A stretch of DNA of 23,892 bases from Promethearchaeota archaeon. Its GTDB lineage: Archaea > Asgardarchaeota > Lokiarchaeia > Sigynarchaeales > SOKP01. The translations under genes and the position numbers were made by a program. Shown piece by piece: positions 1 to 7,796 of this stretch (position 1 is the first letter of the stretch; every line of letters begins with the position of its first letter). Under the pieces are notes generated by a model. The model worked only from the letters and a program-made list of their open reading frames with translations. It was not told where the DNA came from and did not search any database. The stretch covers positions 1-23,892 of the forward strand of contig JAEOTW010000015.1 of assembly GCA_016839655.1 (NCBI GenBank), in the 5' to 3' direction.

Positions 1-754
1 ATCTTTCCCAACGTACTAGTCTTCTTTCTGAATTTGGAATATATCTCAATAATCTGAAAGGACCAGTTCCAATTACAAGATCTTCACCAAGAACTAACAT
101 TTCTTGGGCAGGGGTAGATTCATGACCAACAATAGAACTTCCTGTATAAGCTATTAAACCTTCAGCAGGTGCAAATGGTCTGTTTAGAAAGAGCATAACT
201 GTGTATGGATCGCTTGCTTTATGTGCATCCCACCAAGTTCTACTTAAAGTATCATTGAAGATTGGAGTTCCATCACCAAATTTATAAATAGAGTGAGGAA
301 AGGACATAACATGAGTGGCAGGATCTAAAGTTCCCGTCCAGTTGCCAAAAAAGTTGATTCTTTCATAGGTGTGAATCACATCTTCTCCAGTAAGGAGCTG
401 GCCATCATGGAAATATACATTTTCACGGAGAGTGAATGTTATATTTGTTCCATGAGGAGTACTTTGGAAATCCCAGCTTGTAGCTAAACTCCCTACAAGT
501 GGAAACGCAGGATCAGCTAGATCAGTAGCAATGAGAGGTTCAACTACATGACGAAGCATATCATTTGAAACACCATCCCATGTATCTACTGGATCCATTG
601 TAACAGGATTGGTGGTACTAGCTATTTTAAGGACCTGTCCAGATTCAGGAGCTTCAATAACAGTTAGCATAGCTAAAATGACGTTACCAACTCCAGAAGC
701 TGCCAATACAACTGCTAAGATAATTATCGCTAAATTTTTTTTCTCCATTTCCAT
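1..754 (-). CDS. Peptide-type ABC transporter substrate-binding protein (partial, C-terminus outside window)
   Basis: Reading leftward from an ATG at 754 (an alternative ATG is at 748), the frame stays open to the window edge and gives 251 residues. Residues 5-30 form a hydrophobic N-terminal segment (KNLAIIILAVVLAASGVGNV) that should act as a membrane anchor or signal. It is followed by the hallmarks of family 5 solute-binding proteins: a TNPVTMDPVDTWDG segment, an EPLIATD segment, and NITFTLRENVYFHDGQLLTGEDV, which matches the 'F.LR..v.FHDG..ltAeDV' signature. An IGTGPFRL segment near the window edge is also typical. Such proteins sit outside the membrane and deliver oligopeptides or related solutes to an ABC permease. 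The permease and ATPase genes are not in the window. The first base of the window cuts the gene. The family is secure; the substrate is unknown. Confidence 0.93.
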   Translation of the reverse strand, partial: MEMEKKNLAIIILAVVLAASGVGNVILAMLTVIEAPESGQVLKIASTTNPVTMDPVDTWDGVSNDMLRHVVEPLIATDLADPAFPLVGSLATSWDFQSTPHGTNITFTLRENVYFHDGQLLTGEDVIHTYERINFFGNWTGTLDPATHVMSFPHSIYKFGDGTPIFNDTLSRTWWDAHKASDPYTVMLFLNRPFAPAEGLIAYTGSSIVGHESTPAQEMLVLGEDLVIGTGPFRLLRYIPNSERRLVRWER

Positions 755-856
755 AGTTAAAACACATATTTTTCTTTAGTTTTTTTCAAAATTTTTAATT
801 TTTTATAAATAATCTTTTTCAAGATTTTCTAAATTTTTCTTGTTAAATTATAGATT

Positions 857-885
857 AATTAAAACACGCAAATTTTTTATTTAAA
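857..885 (+). repeat. Direct repeat copy 1 (29 bases)
   Basis: This 29-base segment recurs at 1393-1421 with 3 mismatches. Both copies start AATTAAAACA and end ATTTTTTATTTAAA. Low complexity makes chance similarity possible. Confidence 0.35.
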
Positions 886-1050
886 TATTATTCCTAATAT
901 TTCTGGGTGAATATTCTTTCCCACATATCAAGATATTCTGAAATGATTGATTTTTCCGAATGTTCAAAATATTAATGTATGATTAGAATTATTTGATATA
1001 TGTTATTTTATAATTCCCAAGATCCCAAACAGATTTTAAAATTGATGAGA

Positions 1051-1105
1051 TTGAGAGAAATCTCCTAGAAGATATCCTTCTAGGAGAGGATCTTATATCT
1101 CTCAA
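1051..1105. repeat. Nested inverted repeat / two-stem hairpin
   Basis: The outer arms TTGAGAGA (1051-1058) and TCTCTCAA (1098-1105) are perfect complements. Inside them, TCTCCTAGAAG (1061-1071) and CTTCTAGGAGA (1077-1087) pair perfectly over 11 bp around a 5-base loop. The inner stem is richer in GC than its surroundings. It lies about 300 bases upstream of the transporter start and 600 upstream of cutA. It has no T-run directly after it on either strand, so it is not an obvious terminator. It could be an operator, a structured RNA or the remnant of a mobile sequence. Confidence 0.6.
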
Positions 1106-1392
1106 TACGAAATGGAAAAGAAAAAAGAGAGAGAATAAATATAAAGATATAAATAATTATTTATCAGATTTCTAATGCCATTATTCATATTTTTAGCGAT
1201 TTGTGTTATTTTAATTATTTAATAACATAAGTAAAATGGAAGACACCATAAACATGTAAGATCTCTTTTAAATTCTAAAAATTTAATTTATTTATATCAA
1301 TAATTTAAAGCTCTTTCTTTTTAATGTGTTTGATAATATTCTTAAATCTTTTTTCTGTGAATTAATTTAATTTTAATAGGTATTTCCTTTAG

Positions 1393-1421
1393 AATTAAAA
1401 CATGAAGATTTTTTATTTAAA
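1393..1421 (+). repeat. Direct repeat copy 2 (29 bases)
   Basis: Second copy of the repeat at 857-885, with 26 of 29 bases identical. Both lie in the same gap, one on either side of the hairpin at 1051-1105. Confidence 0.35.
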
Positions 1422-1712
1422 GCTTACATCAAATGTTTTCTTAAAATTCATTTTTCTAAAATTTCAAAATATTTGAAAAGAATTAATTTTTCTAAATCTT
1501 CAAGATATCAGAGAAATATAGTTTCATTTTGAATTATCCTTTTTTATCAAAATATATTGACATAATATAGTATAAAAAAAATTATAATTTCCTGCTAGGT
1601 TCTCTACAAATCGTTTAAAATTGAATTTGTCAAAAAATTAAACTGATAACCTTAATAAAGTTGATATTAAGTATTTATTTAAACAGAATTATTAATAAGA
1701 AAAAGATTTAGT

Positions 1713-2027
1713 ATGAGTCATTACATTTTTCTTGTAACAGTACCCAATGTAGAGGAGGGTAAGAAAATAGCAAAACTTTTAGTTGAAAGCAAACTCGCTG
1801 CGTGTGTGAATATTATTCATAATATATTATCAATCTATAAATGGAAAGGAGAAATTAAGGAAAGTAAGGAGTGTTTATTAGTTATTAAAACAATTGAGGA
1901 AAATAATGAACGTTTAATACAGAGGATTAATAAAATTCATAGTTATGAAACACCAGAATGTATTGGATTTAAAATTAATATTGGTTCGGAAAAATATTTA
2001 AATTGGATTACTGAAGTTGTAGAATAA
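1713..2027 (+). CDS. cutA: CutA1-family divalent cation tolerance protein
   Basis: This 104-aa protein has the usual CutA length and its conserved pattern. It has an N-terminal beta strand (YIFLVTVPN), the KLAACVNII segment, an S-x-Y-x-W-K-G-E-I block (residues 40-48), an L-x-x-I-K-T strand, an H-S-Y-E-x-P-E segment (about residues 76-82), and a C-terminal YLNWI. CutA proteins form stable trimers in the cytosol with a ferredoxin-like fold. They are linked to copper or divalent metal tolerance in bacteria, but their biochemical role in archaea is unclear. An ATG start at 1713 fits the family N-terminus. An AT-rich element (AAGTATTTATTTAAA) lies about 30-45 bases upstream and could be its TATA box. 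The next gene follows after 24 bases. Confidence 0.95.
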   Translation: MSHYIFLVTVPNVEEGKKIAKLLVESKLAACVNIIHNILSIYKWKGEIKESKECLLVIKTIEENNERLIQRINKIHSYETPECIGFKINIGSEKYLNWITEVVE

Positions 2028-2051
2028 TTCTAAATATTATTTTTTATTATC

Positions 2052-2885
2052 ATGAAAAGTATTTTTCGAATAGATTGGATTTCTGTTGATATTATTATAA
2101 TTATTCTATTAGTTCTTCTACTAATAAGTGTAAAAATTTTTAAAATTACCCATCGATGGCGTTATCCTTTTTCAAATCAAGCTTTAGAAAATTTATCATA
2201 TTCAACGTCACACAGGAAAGGAAAAGATCAAATGATTATAGCAAAAAAATGGTGTTTGACTAAAAATTTATCCATTAAAGACAATTCGAGTAATCTTCCT
2301 TTAATTCTGATATTTAGAACGAAAAAAGCAAAAAAACTCTTTAGAATTTTGACAGAGGGCTTAAGTAGTTATGGATTTAATGTTATTAACATAAAAGCTA
2401 AAATTAAACTTAAAATATATAATAATGAGTTGGAAAAAACTTTAATTGACGAATGGAAATCTCTAATTTCAGATATATTTGATATTTTCAAAAAAAGAGA
2501 AGTTATGGTAAAATCGAATTATGTGTTAATAGACTATTCTAAAAACCTTTTTCAATATAACCACATTTTATCAAATTCCTTTAATAAGGGAGTTATTATG
2601 ATTAATCCTAAGATTAACAATCGAAACTCTTCAAAATATTCTGAACTCTATAAAATTGATTCTCTTACTTCTAATATATATACATTATTCAGTCGAAAAT
2701 CACTATTTTTCTTAAATAATAAAAATTTAAAGAAGTTTTTAAAAGATATTCTCCCTCAAAAGAATTTTAATTTAAAACATTTAACTATAGAAAAAGCCAA
2801 AAATTCTTTTAAGTATTATGAAACAATCTTATTAGGCATGATCATTGATATTATAGAGAATAAATTACTAAAATCAGAATTCTAA
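2052..2885 (+). CDS. Membrane-anchored protein of unknown function
   Basis: This 277-aa protein is not recognised. Residues about 11-30 form one strong hydrophobic helix (VDIIIIILLVLLLISVKIF) followed by a basic stretch, so the bulk probably faces the cytosol. The soluble part alternates strands and helices. LPLILIFRTKKAKKLFRILT and YGFNVINIKAKIK recall the opening strands of an alpha/beta-hydrolase-like fold, and NYVLIDYSKNL and GVIMINPK could be later strands. No catalytic nucleophile motif (G-x-S-x-G) is present, so I do not assign enzyme activity. It lies 24 bases after cutA and 9 bases before the nucleotidyltransferase gene, and is probably co-transcribed with both. Confidence 0.75.
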   Translation: MKSIFRIDWISVDIIIIILLVLLLISVKIFKITHRWRYPFSNQALENLSYSTSHRKGKDQMIIAKKWCLTKNLSIKDNSSNLPLILIFRTKKAKKLFRILTEGLSSYGFNVINIKAKIKLKIYNNELEKTLIDEWKSLISDIFDIFKKREVMVKSNYVLIDYSKNLFQYNHILSNSFNKGVIMINPKINNRNSSKYSELYKIDSLTSNIYTLFSRKSLFFLNNKNLKKFLKDILPQKNFNLKHLTIEKAKNSFKYYETILLGMIIDIIENKLLKSEF

Positions 2886-2894
2886 ATTTGGATT

Positions 2895-3602
2895 ATGAAA
2901 AACGAAAGAATTTTGAGAGATCATTACGAAAAAATAAGATATTCTAAAGACGATTGGACTCTTTTAAAAAAAAAAAGGAATCATGCTATTAATCTATTAG
3001 AACTATTTATTAAAGAAGGCCTCAATCCATATATCCATGGAAGCGTTGCCCGTGGTGATATCCATGAAGATAGTGACATTGATCTTGTATTTTTTCATCA
3101 AATTCCTCCTTTTCAAATAGAACTTATATTAGATAAGAATGAGTATAACAATTATTTTCGAGAAATTATTATGGCCACTCCCTCGGATTCAATTAAATTA
3201 TATATCCATTTAAGCGAAATTGAGTGTATTACACTACCTTTATCTAAATTTGAGAAAAGATCTATGGAATTTTATGATTTTGGGGGAAAATTAGATATAC
3301 ATCAATTGAAAACGGATGCAAGAGTCCCAGGTATCGATAAAAGATTAGTATTAATCAAACCAAATTCTAAAGGACATGAAGAAATCTCTATAATTGGTAA
3401 TGAAGCTAATACTGCGAAAGATCTAGGAATAAGCATTGATACTATAAATGAAAGAGAAAAAGTACTTCTGAGAAGAGAAAGATATGGAAGAACTGGAGTA
3501 TTTCTAAAAAGACCAATTCAGATGAATGAAACTACAGAAGAAGTTTTAAAAAAAATAGCAAAAAGGAAATCTATCATAAGAAAAAAATTATTCAAAAAAT
3601 GA
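2895..3602 (+). CDS. Predicted nucleotidyltransferase (Pol beta superfamily)
   Basis: This 235-aa protein contains the superfamily signature HGSVARGDIHEDSDIDLVFF at residues 48-67. It shows the GS pair (49-50), A-R-G, and two metal-binding aspartates (D61 and D63) in S-D-I-D-L. Family members transfer nucleotides to RNA, proteins or small molecules using two metal ions. A third acidic ligand is probably in the strand around IECITLP. The C-terminal third is strongly basic (KKIAKRKSIIRKKLFKK), suggesting nucleic acid contact. Its stop overlaps the start of the radical SAM gene as ATGA, so the two are translationally coupled. It resembles archaeal proteins annotated only as predicted nucleotidyltransferase; the substrate cannot be deduced. 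Confidence 0.85.
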   Translation: MKNERILRDHYEKIRYSKDDWTLLKKKRNHAINLLELFIKEGLNPYIHGSVARGDIHEDSDIDLVFFHQIPPFQIELILDKNEYNNYFREIIMATPSDSIKLYIHLSEIECITLPLSKFEKRSMEFYDFGGKLDIHQLKTDARVPGIDKRLVLIKPNSKGHEEISIIGNEANTAKDLGISIDTINEREKVLLRRERYGRTGVFLKRPIQMNETTEEVLKKIAKRKSIIRKKLFKK

Positions 3603-4750
3603 AAGTAGTCAAATTGTTAAAAACAAGGGGAGAATCTTACTATATTAAAGGAAGGAGTATTCCTAAAGGATGTAAGTATTGTTTAAAAGGATCTAAAGTA
3701 GTTTTATTTTTAAATGGTATATGCCAAAAACCAGAACATTGTTTCTGGTATTGTCCAATATCAGAAGAGAGGAGAGGTAAAGAAATAACATTTGCTGATG
3801 AAATAGAGATCAAGAATAAAGAGGACTTACTCCAAGAAATTGAAAAAATAAGTGCTCAAGGAATGAGCATCACTGGGGGAGAACCCCTTTCACTTTTAAA
3901 TCTTGAAAAGACTATAGATTTTATTAATTATGCTAAAACCACAAAAGGAAAAAAGTTTCATATCCATCTATATACAAATGGTGTTGATTTTAATGAAAAT
4001 GTTGCTAAGAGACTTTCTATTACAGGATTGGATGAAATAAGATTCCATCCTGCAAGAGAACATTGGAATAATATTAAAAAGGCTTTAAACAAAAATATGA
4101 GTGTAGGAGCAGAAGTTCCAGTAATCCCAGAAAAAACATATATGGAATCCCTTGAGGAATTTGTGTACTTTTTGGATAATATTGGTGGGGATTTTATTAA
4201 TTTAAATGAATTTGAATGTTGTTTTCCTAATAGTCAATATCTTAAAGAAAGGGGTTTCAAATTGAAAGAAAATACAATTGCAACTGTTGTCAATAGTCAA
4301 GAATCAGCTTTTAATTTAATTCGCAAAATTGGATTGGAAGTTGATATAAAAATGCATTTCTGTTCAATAAGAGCTAAGGATTACCATCAACTAAAGAATA
4401 GATATATTCGCAGGGCTAAAAATATTAAATTACCTTATGAAGTAATCACTGAAGAAGGACTCTTAATATATGCTCAAATTGAAGGAGAAAAAAAAGATCT
4501 GGATAAGTTTTATGAAAGTTTAGTACATGACCTAAAAATTCGTAAATATCAACTCAACTATGATAAAGATTACATTAAAATGCCTTTCTATATATCAATT
4601 GAAGATCGAATAGTAGGGTTAATAAAACAGTATGAATTAAAAGGTTTTATTATAGAATCTACCCCTTTTAGACATTTAAAATACCAGCAAATAACAGAAA
4701 AAACTCCAATAGAAGTATTTAAGAATGAACATGGACTTAATAGAAATTAA
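3599..4750 (+). CDS. Radical SAM protein related to pyruvate formate-lyase activating enzyme, non-standard cysteine spacing
   Basis: This 383-aa protein has an N-terminal GCKYCLKGSKVVLFLNGICQ segment typical of an archaeal radical SAM group distantly related to PflA. The cluster-binding cysteines should be C42, C48 and C52 (C-QKPEH-C-FWY-C). That is CX5CX3C, not the usual CX3CX2C. C25 and C28 form a separate CxxC pair. The S-adenosylmethionine-contacting GGE motif is present as SITGGEPL, and HIHLYTNG is a later core strand. The C-terminal 130 residues form an extra domain with no motif I can name. Such enzymes reductively cleave S-adenosylmethionine to start radical chemistry; the target here is unknown. 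Coupling to the nucleotidyltransferase suggests that they modify the same substrate. The ATG overlaps the upstream stop (ATGA). Confidence 0.85.
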   Translation: MKVVKLLKTRGESYYIKGRSIPKGCKYCLKGSKVVLFLNGICQKPEHCFWYCPISEERRGKEITFADEIEIKNKEDLLQEIEKISAQGMSITGGEPLSLLNLEKTIDFINYAKTTKGKKFHIHLYTNGVDFNENVAKRLSITGLDEIRFHPAREHWNNIKKALNKNMSVGAEVPVIPEKTYMESLEEFVYFLDNIGGDFINLNEFECCFPNSQYLKERGFKLKENTIATVVNSQESAFNLIRKIGLEVDIKMHFCSIRAKDYHQLKNRYIRRAKNIKLPYEVITEEGLLIYAQIEGEKKDLDKFYESLVHDLKIRKYQLNYDKDYIKMPFYISIEDRIVGLIKQYELKGFIIESTPFRHLKYQQITEKTPIEVFKNEHGLNRN

Positions 4751-5192
4751 AGAAGTAACCACAAAAGATTTAAGGCAAATCGTAAATCTAGAGAAAAAAG
4801 CTTTTAAAGAGAATGCATTTTCAAAAGAATTATTGAAAAACTTGATAAAAAATAATGCAATCTTTTTAAAATTGGAACTAGGGAAAGGTAAAAAAAAAGT
4901 AATTGGCTTTATAATAGTTGTCAGGGTTAAAAGGGAAAGAGCCAATATGATTAATTTTCTTATTAAACCAAAATTTCAAAATAAAGGTTACGGTTCATAT
5001 CTTCTTCAAAAAACCATAAATGAAATAAAAAGTATGAAGGGAATAAAAAAAATCGTATTAAATGTTCAAATAAGTAATTTAGCAGCAATTAATTTGTATG
5101 AAAAATTTAAATTCAAAAAAAATCCAGACATTATTGAGAATTACTATCAATCTGGGGAAAATGCCTATTTAATGGAATTAGAAATTGACTAA
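4725..5192 (+). CDS. GNAT-family acetyltransferase, RimI-like
   Basis: This 155-aa protein has the length and layout of ribosomal-protein/N-terminal acetyltransferases. The acetyl-CoA-binding motif A is IKPKFQNKGYGSYLL (Q-x-x-G-x-G). Motif B is LNVQISNLAAINLYEKFKF, with the conserved N-x-x-A-x-x-L-Y-x-x-x-F pattern. GNAT enzymes of this kind transfer acetyl groups to protein N-termini or lysines in the cytosol. The reading frame overlaps the end of the radical SAM gene by 26 bases. An alternative ATG at 4731 would shorten the protein by two residues. It is the last gene of the run from cutA. Confidence 0.88.
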   Translation: MNMDLIEIKEVTTKDLRQIVNLEKKAFKENAFSKELLKNLIKNNAIFLKLELGKGKKKVIGFIIVVRVKRERANMINFLIKPKFQNKGYGSYLLQKTINEIKSMKGIKKIVLNVQISNLAAINLYEKFKFKKNPDIIENYYQSGENAYLMELEID

Positions 5193-5284
5193 AACTAAAA
5201 CTTATAAATAAATTCTATTATATTTTTTGTAAATATCAACTTATTTATTTTACATTAATATAAAATTGAAGGTGTTAAATAAAA

Positions 5285-5437
5285 ATGGCTCCCGTAGATA
5301 AAGAATTACAAGAAGAAATTAAAAAAGGCGTTTCACTTCAAAAGGTCGATGAAGAAGAGTTAAAGAAAAGAGAAGAGGAAAAAAGGAAACGCATGGAAGA
5401 GTTGGAAAAAGTTAAAGAAGCTTTAGGAGAAAAGTAA
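5285..5437 (+). CDS. 50-aa protein with a WH2-like actin-binding motif
   Basis: This short ORF starts at ATG 5285 and ends with TAA. A GAAGGTG sequence about 14 bases upstream may serve as ribosome binding site. Residues 8-21 read LQEEIKKGVSLQKV. They fit the WH2 motif L-L-x-x-I-x-x-G-x-x-L-K-K-V at every key position except one leucine and one lysine, both replaced by Gln. The rest is a highly charged helix (DEEELKKREEEKRKRMEELE). WH2 and beta-thymosin motifs bind monomeric actin in eukaryotes, and Asgard archaea have actin homologues and actin regulators. Binding to an Asgard actin is therefore plausible but is inferred from a short motif. It is a stand-alone gene between rimI and pelA with T-rich sequence after it. 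Confidence 0.7.
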   Translation: MAPVDKELQEEIKKGVSLQKVDEEELKKREEEKRKRMEELEKVKEALGEK

Positions 5438-5465
5438 TAGTTCTTAAATGTTTCGTTGAGTTAGG

Positions 5466-5497
5466 TTTTATCTTTTTTATTTATTTTATTTTTCTTT
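5466..5497 (+). terminator. Oligo-T tract after the WH2-like gene
   Basis: Several T-runs (TTTTATCTTTTTTATTTATT and the following TTTTATTTTTC) begin about 30 bases after the stop codon. Archaeal RNA polymerase terminates at such tracts without needing a hairpin. Confidence 0.45.
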
Positions 5498-5589
5498 GGG
5501 ATATTATTCAAGCTAATTTGAATTAAGCTTTTCTTAAGTTTTGAATTATTTAATATTAATTACCATTTTTTAATGAGATAGTTCTAGAT

Positions 5590-6663
5590 TTGAAAATTCT
5601 CAATATAGATCAAAAACACAGAGAAATATCAGTTAAAACCGAAAGCCTTAACGATTTATGGTCTTTGTACAATATTATCAATAAAGATGATGAAGTGGCT
5701 TCCTTAACTCACAGAAGAGTTGTTCTTAAAGAAGGGACTTCAGGGGAGCGAAAATTGATGAAATTAAGACTTAAAGTTGAATCAGTGTCTTTTCATGAGT
5801 TTTCAAATCGATTAAGAATAAAAGGTAAAATTTTAGAAGGTCCAGATGATTATGTTAGCTTTGGGACGTATCATACATTTAATATAGAAGTTTCTCAAAA
5901 GTTAACAATAGTTAAAGAAAAATGGTTAAAAAATGAACTAAATAGACTTAAAGATAGCTCAAAATTCGACTCAAATTTCATTATATTAATAATTGCAATT
6001 GAAACTGGATTGGCAACATTAGCTCTTATCACAAATTTTAGCCATAATCGGATATCTACAATTAGAAAAAACATACCTGGTAAAAGATATAAACAAACTT
6101 ACAGAAATACGGCATTAAAAGAATTTTTTACTGATATCCAGAAGATTGTAATAGAAAATATAAAAAATACAGAGATAAATTTGATAGTCATATGTGGACC
6201 CGGGAATACTAAGGATAATTTCAGAAATTTTCTTCGAAAAACACCTGGATTTGACTTTATGGGTAATATTGAGACCTGTCAAGCAAGTTCAGGTACAGAG
6301 AGTGCAATTAAAGAAACTTTAAAATCAAACAAATTAGCTAAGTTTAAAGATAAAATCAAAGTTTTAGAGGAAACTGAAAAAATAGAAAACATCATGTCTC
6401 AATTTGCTACTGATGCTGATCTTATAGTTATAGGTCTTGATGAAATATCTCCTGCTTCAGAAAGAGGAGCAATTAAGGAATTATTGATAGCAGATATCTT
6501 AATCAGAGGATCTTCTAAAGAAAACAAACTAAAAATAGAGGAAATTATTACAAACGTTGAAAATTCAGGCGGAATAATCAATATCATGAGTACAGAAAAT
6601 ATAACTGGAGAACAGTTAGTAAACCTTGGATCAATTTTAGGAATTTTAAGATATAAAATTTGA
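5590..6663 (+). CDS. pelA: Pelota (Dom34/aPelota), ribosome rescue factor
   Basis: This 357-aa protein has the normal archaeal Pelota length. The N-terminal Sm-like domain (about 1-130) carries DLWSLYNIINKDDEVASLTHRR, the typical Pelota opening. A central domain (about 130-265) contains FIILIIAIETGLATLALI and NLIVICGPGNTKDNF, which match the family pattern. A C-terminal domain (about 270-357) contains DADLIVIGLDEI and the final ENSGGIINIMST and LGSILGILRY. It enters the empty A site of stalled ribosomes and, with ABCE1 and aEF1A in archaea, triggers subunit release. The start is TTG followed by AAA, a pattern used by several genes here. Its stop overlaps the next gene's TTG. Confidence 0.95.
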   Translation: MKILNIDQKHREISVKTESLNDLWSLYNIINKDDEVASLTHRRVVLKEGTSGERKLMKLRLKVESVSFHEFSNRLRIKGKILEGPDDYVSFGTYHTFNIEVSQKLTIVKEKWLKNELNRLKDSSKFDSNFIILIIAIETGLATLALITNFSHNRISTIRKNIPGKRYKQTYRNTALKEFFTDIQKIVIENIKNTEINLIVICGPGNTKDNFRNFLRKTPGFDFMGNIETCQASSGTESAIKETLKSNKLAKFKDKIKVLEETEKIENIMSQFATDADLIVIGLDEISPASERGAIKELLIADILIRGSSKENKLKIEEIITNVENSGGIINIMSTENITGEQLVNLGSILGILRYKI

Positions 6664-7703
6664 AAATTATGACCAATGAACTAATATGTGTAGATAAAAA
6701 TTCGGAAATTCCATTATTTGGTATAGATTTTCTTGGTATTATTGATAGAGGGACTAATGTCATTGAAATTAAACCTTTAACATTATGCAATTTGAAATGT
6801 AAGTATTGTTTTGTAAGTGCTGGAGATTATAAAACAAACTTCATTGTTGATCCTTACTATCTAATTAAAAAAATAGAGGAAATTGTGAACACTAAGGGGA
6901 ACTACGATATTGAAGTCCATTTTGCACCATATGGAGAAATTCTTCTTTATCCTGATTTATTTAAATTAATTAAAGAAATTTGGAGAATAAAGGGGATTGA
7001 AACTATATCTTTACAAACAAATGGCTTATTACTTAATAAAGAGATTATTCAGCAATTAGAAGAAGCAAAAATAACACGAATAAATATTAGCTTAAATTCC
7101 TTAAGCGTAGAAAAAGCTAATTATTTATGCAATACCAGAAAATACGATTTAGATAATCTAATAAAAAACATCTCACGTTTATTAAATACTACAATTAACG
7201 TGTTAATCGCTCCTGTCTGGTTCCCAGGAGAAAATGATGAAGAAATTGAAGAGATTATTAAATATGTAAAAGAACTAAGGGAAAAAAGCTATTCAAAAAA
7301 AAAAATTCAAATAGGTATCCAAAAATATTTGATCTACAAAACAGGTAGAAAATTAAAGAAAATTAGACCCAAAACTTGGGGGTATTTCTATAAGCAACTA
7401 ACATTCCTTGAAAAGAAATATAACATCAAATTAAAATTGGGACCACAAGATTTTGGAATTCACAAAAGAAAAACTGTTGCGTCCTTGAAAGTGCAAAAAA
7501 ATGACATAGTAAGATTAAAAGTAATTTCGAAAGGACGATGGGAACATGAATACATCGGAAAAATTGATAATAATTTTGGAATAAAATTACTTTTACACAA
7601 ACCGATTATTCAATCAGAAAAATTAATTGGAAGGGAAGTTAAAGGCAAAATTATAAAAGCTAATTACAAGGATAATATTTTAACAGCTGTCTTTTCAATA
7701 TAA
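6660..7703 (+). CDS. Radical SAM protein with C-terminal beta-barrel (TRAM-like) domain
   Basis: This 347-aa protein has a canonical CX3CX2C motif in LTLCNLKCKYCF, followed by an SPASM-less radical SAM core. The core includes VHFAPYGEILLYPDL in place of the GGEP strand, SLQTNGLLL, and RINISLNSL. The last 70 residues (from about VQKNDIVRLKVISKG to ILTAVFSI) look like a small beta-barrel of the TRAM/OB type found on RNA- or tRNA-modifying enzymes. It resembles archaeal proteins annotated only as predicted Fe-S oxidoreductases. It starts with TTG at 6660, overlapping the pelA stop as TTGA. An in-frame ATG at 6669 is the alternative. Coupling with Pelota suggests a translation-linked target, but this is inference. 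Confidence 0.87.
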   Translation: MKIMTNELICVDKNSEIPLFGIDFLGIIDRGTNVIEIKPLTLCNLKCKYCFVSAGDYKTNFIVDPYYLIKKIEEIVNTKGNYDIEVHFAPYGEILLYPDLFKLIKEIWRIKGIETISLQTNGLLLNKEIIQQLEEAKITRINISLNSLSVEKANYLCNTRKYDLDNLIKNISRLLNTTINVLIAPVWFPGENDEEIEEIIKYVKELREKSYSKKKIQIGIQKYLIYKTGRKLKKIRPKTWGYFYKQLTFLEKKYNIKLKLGPQDFGIHKRKTVASLKVQKNDIVRLKVISKGRWEHEYIGKIDNNFGIKLLLHKPIIQSEKLIGREVKGKIIKANYKDNILTAVFSI

Positions 7704-7760
7704 ACTTAAATATTAATAATTTTATATTATTCAAAATAACTAAATCATAAACAAAATTTA

Positions 7761-7774
7761 TTAAATACTATAAA
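7761..7774 (+). promoter_or_regulatory. Candidate TATA box, 14-mer shared with the promoter at 9840
   Basis: TTAAATACTATAAA ends 22 bases before the ATG at 7797. An identical 14-mer precedes the start at 9878 by 24 bases. The spacing suits an archaeal TATA box with a very short leader. Confidence 0.55.
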
Positions 7775-7796
7775 AATCAATAGTGAGGGAACGTTA

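Larger units (their letters stand above)
755..1712. other. Long AT-rich intergenic region between divergent genes
   Basis: This 958-base stretch separates the divergently transcribed transporter gene and cutA. I found no convincing ORF, tRNA or rRNA in it. It should hold promoters for both flanking genes. It contains a nested hairpin (1051-1105), a 29-base near-identical direct repeat (857-885 and 1393-1421, 26/29 identical), and many A/T runs. Confidence 0.6.

Noticed and set aside
1462..1478. Inverted repeat TTTCAAA-ATA-TTTGAAA upstream of cutA
   Set aside because: Short A/T-only style palindromes are expected by chance in such AT-rich DNA.
2052..2885. Alpha/beta hydrolase assignment for the membrane-anchored protein
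   Set aside because: Only the first strands look similar. The nucleophile elbow and a catalytic His motif are not visible.
4676..4945. Minus-strand 89-aa hydrophobic ORF
   Set aside because: It lies antisense across the radical SAM/acetyltransferase junction. Both plus-strand genes have clear family motifs.
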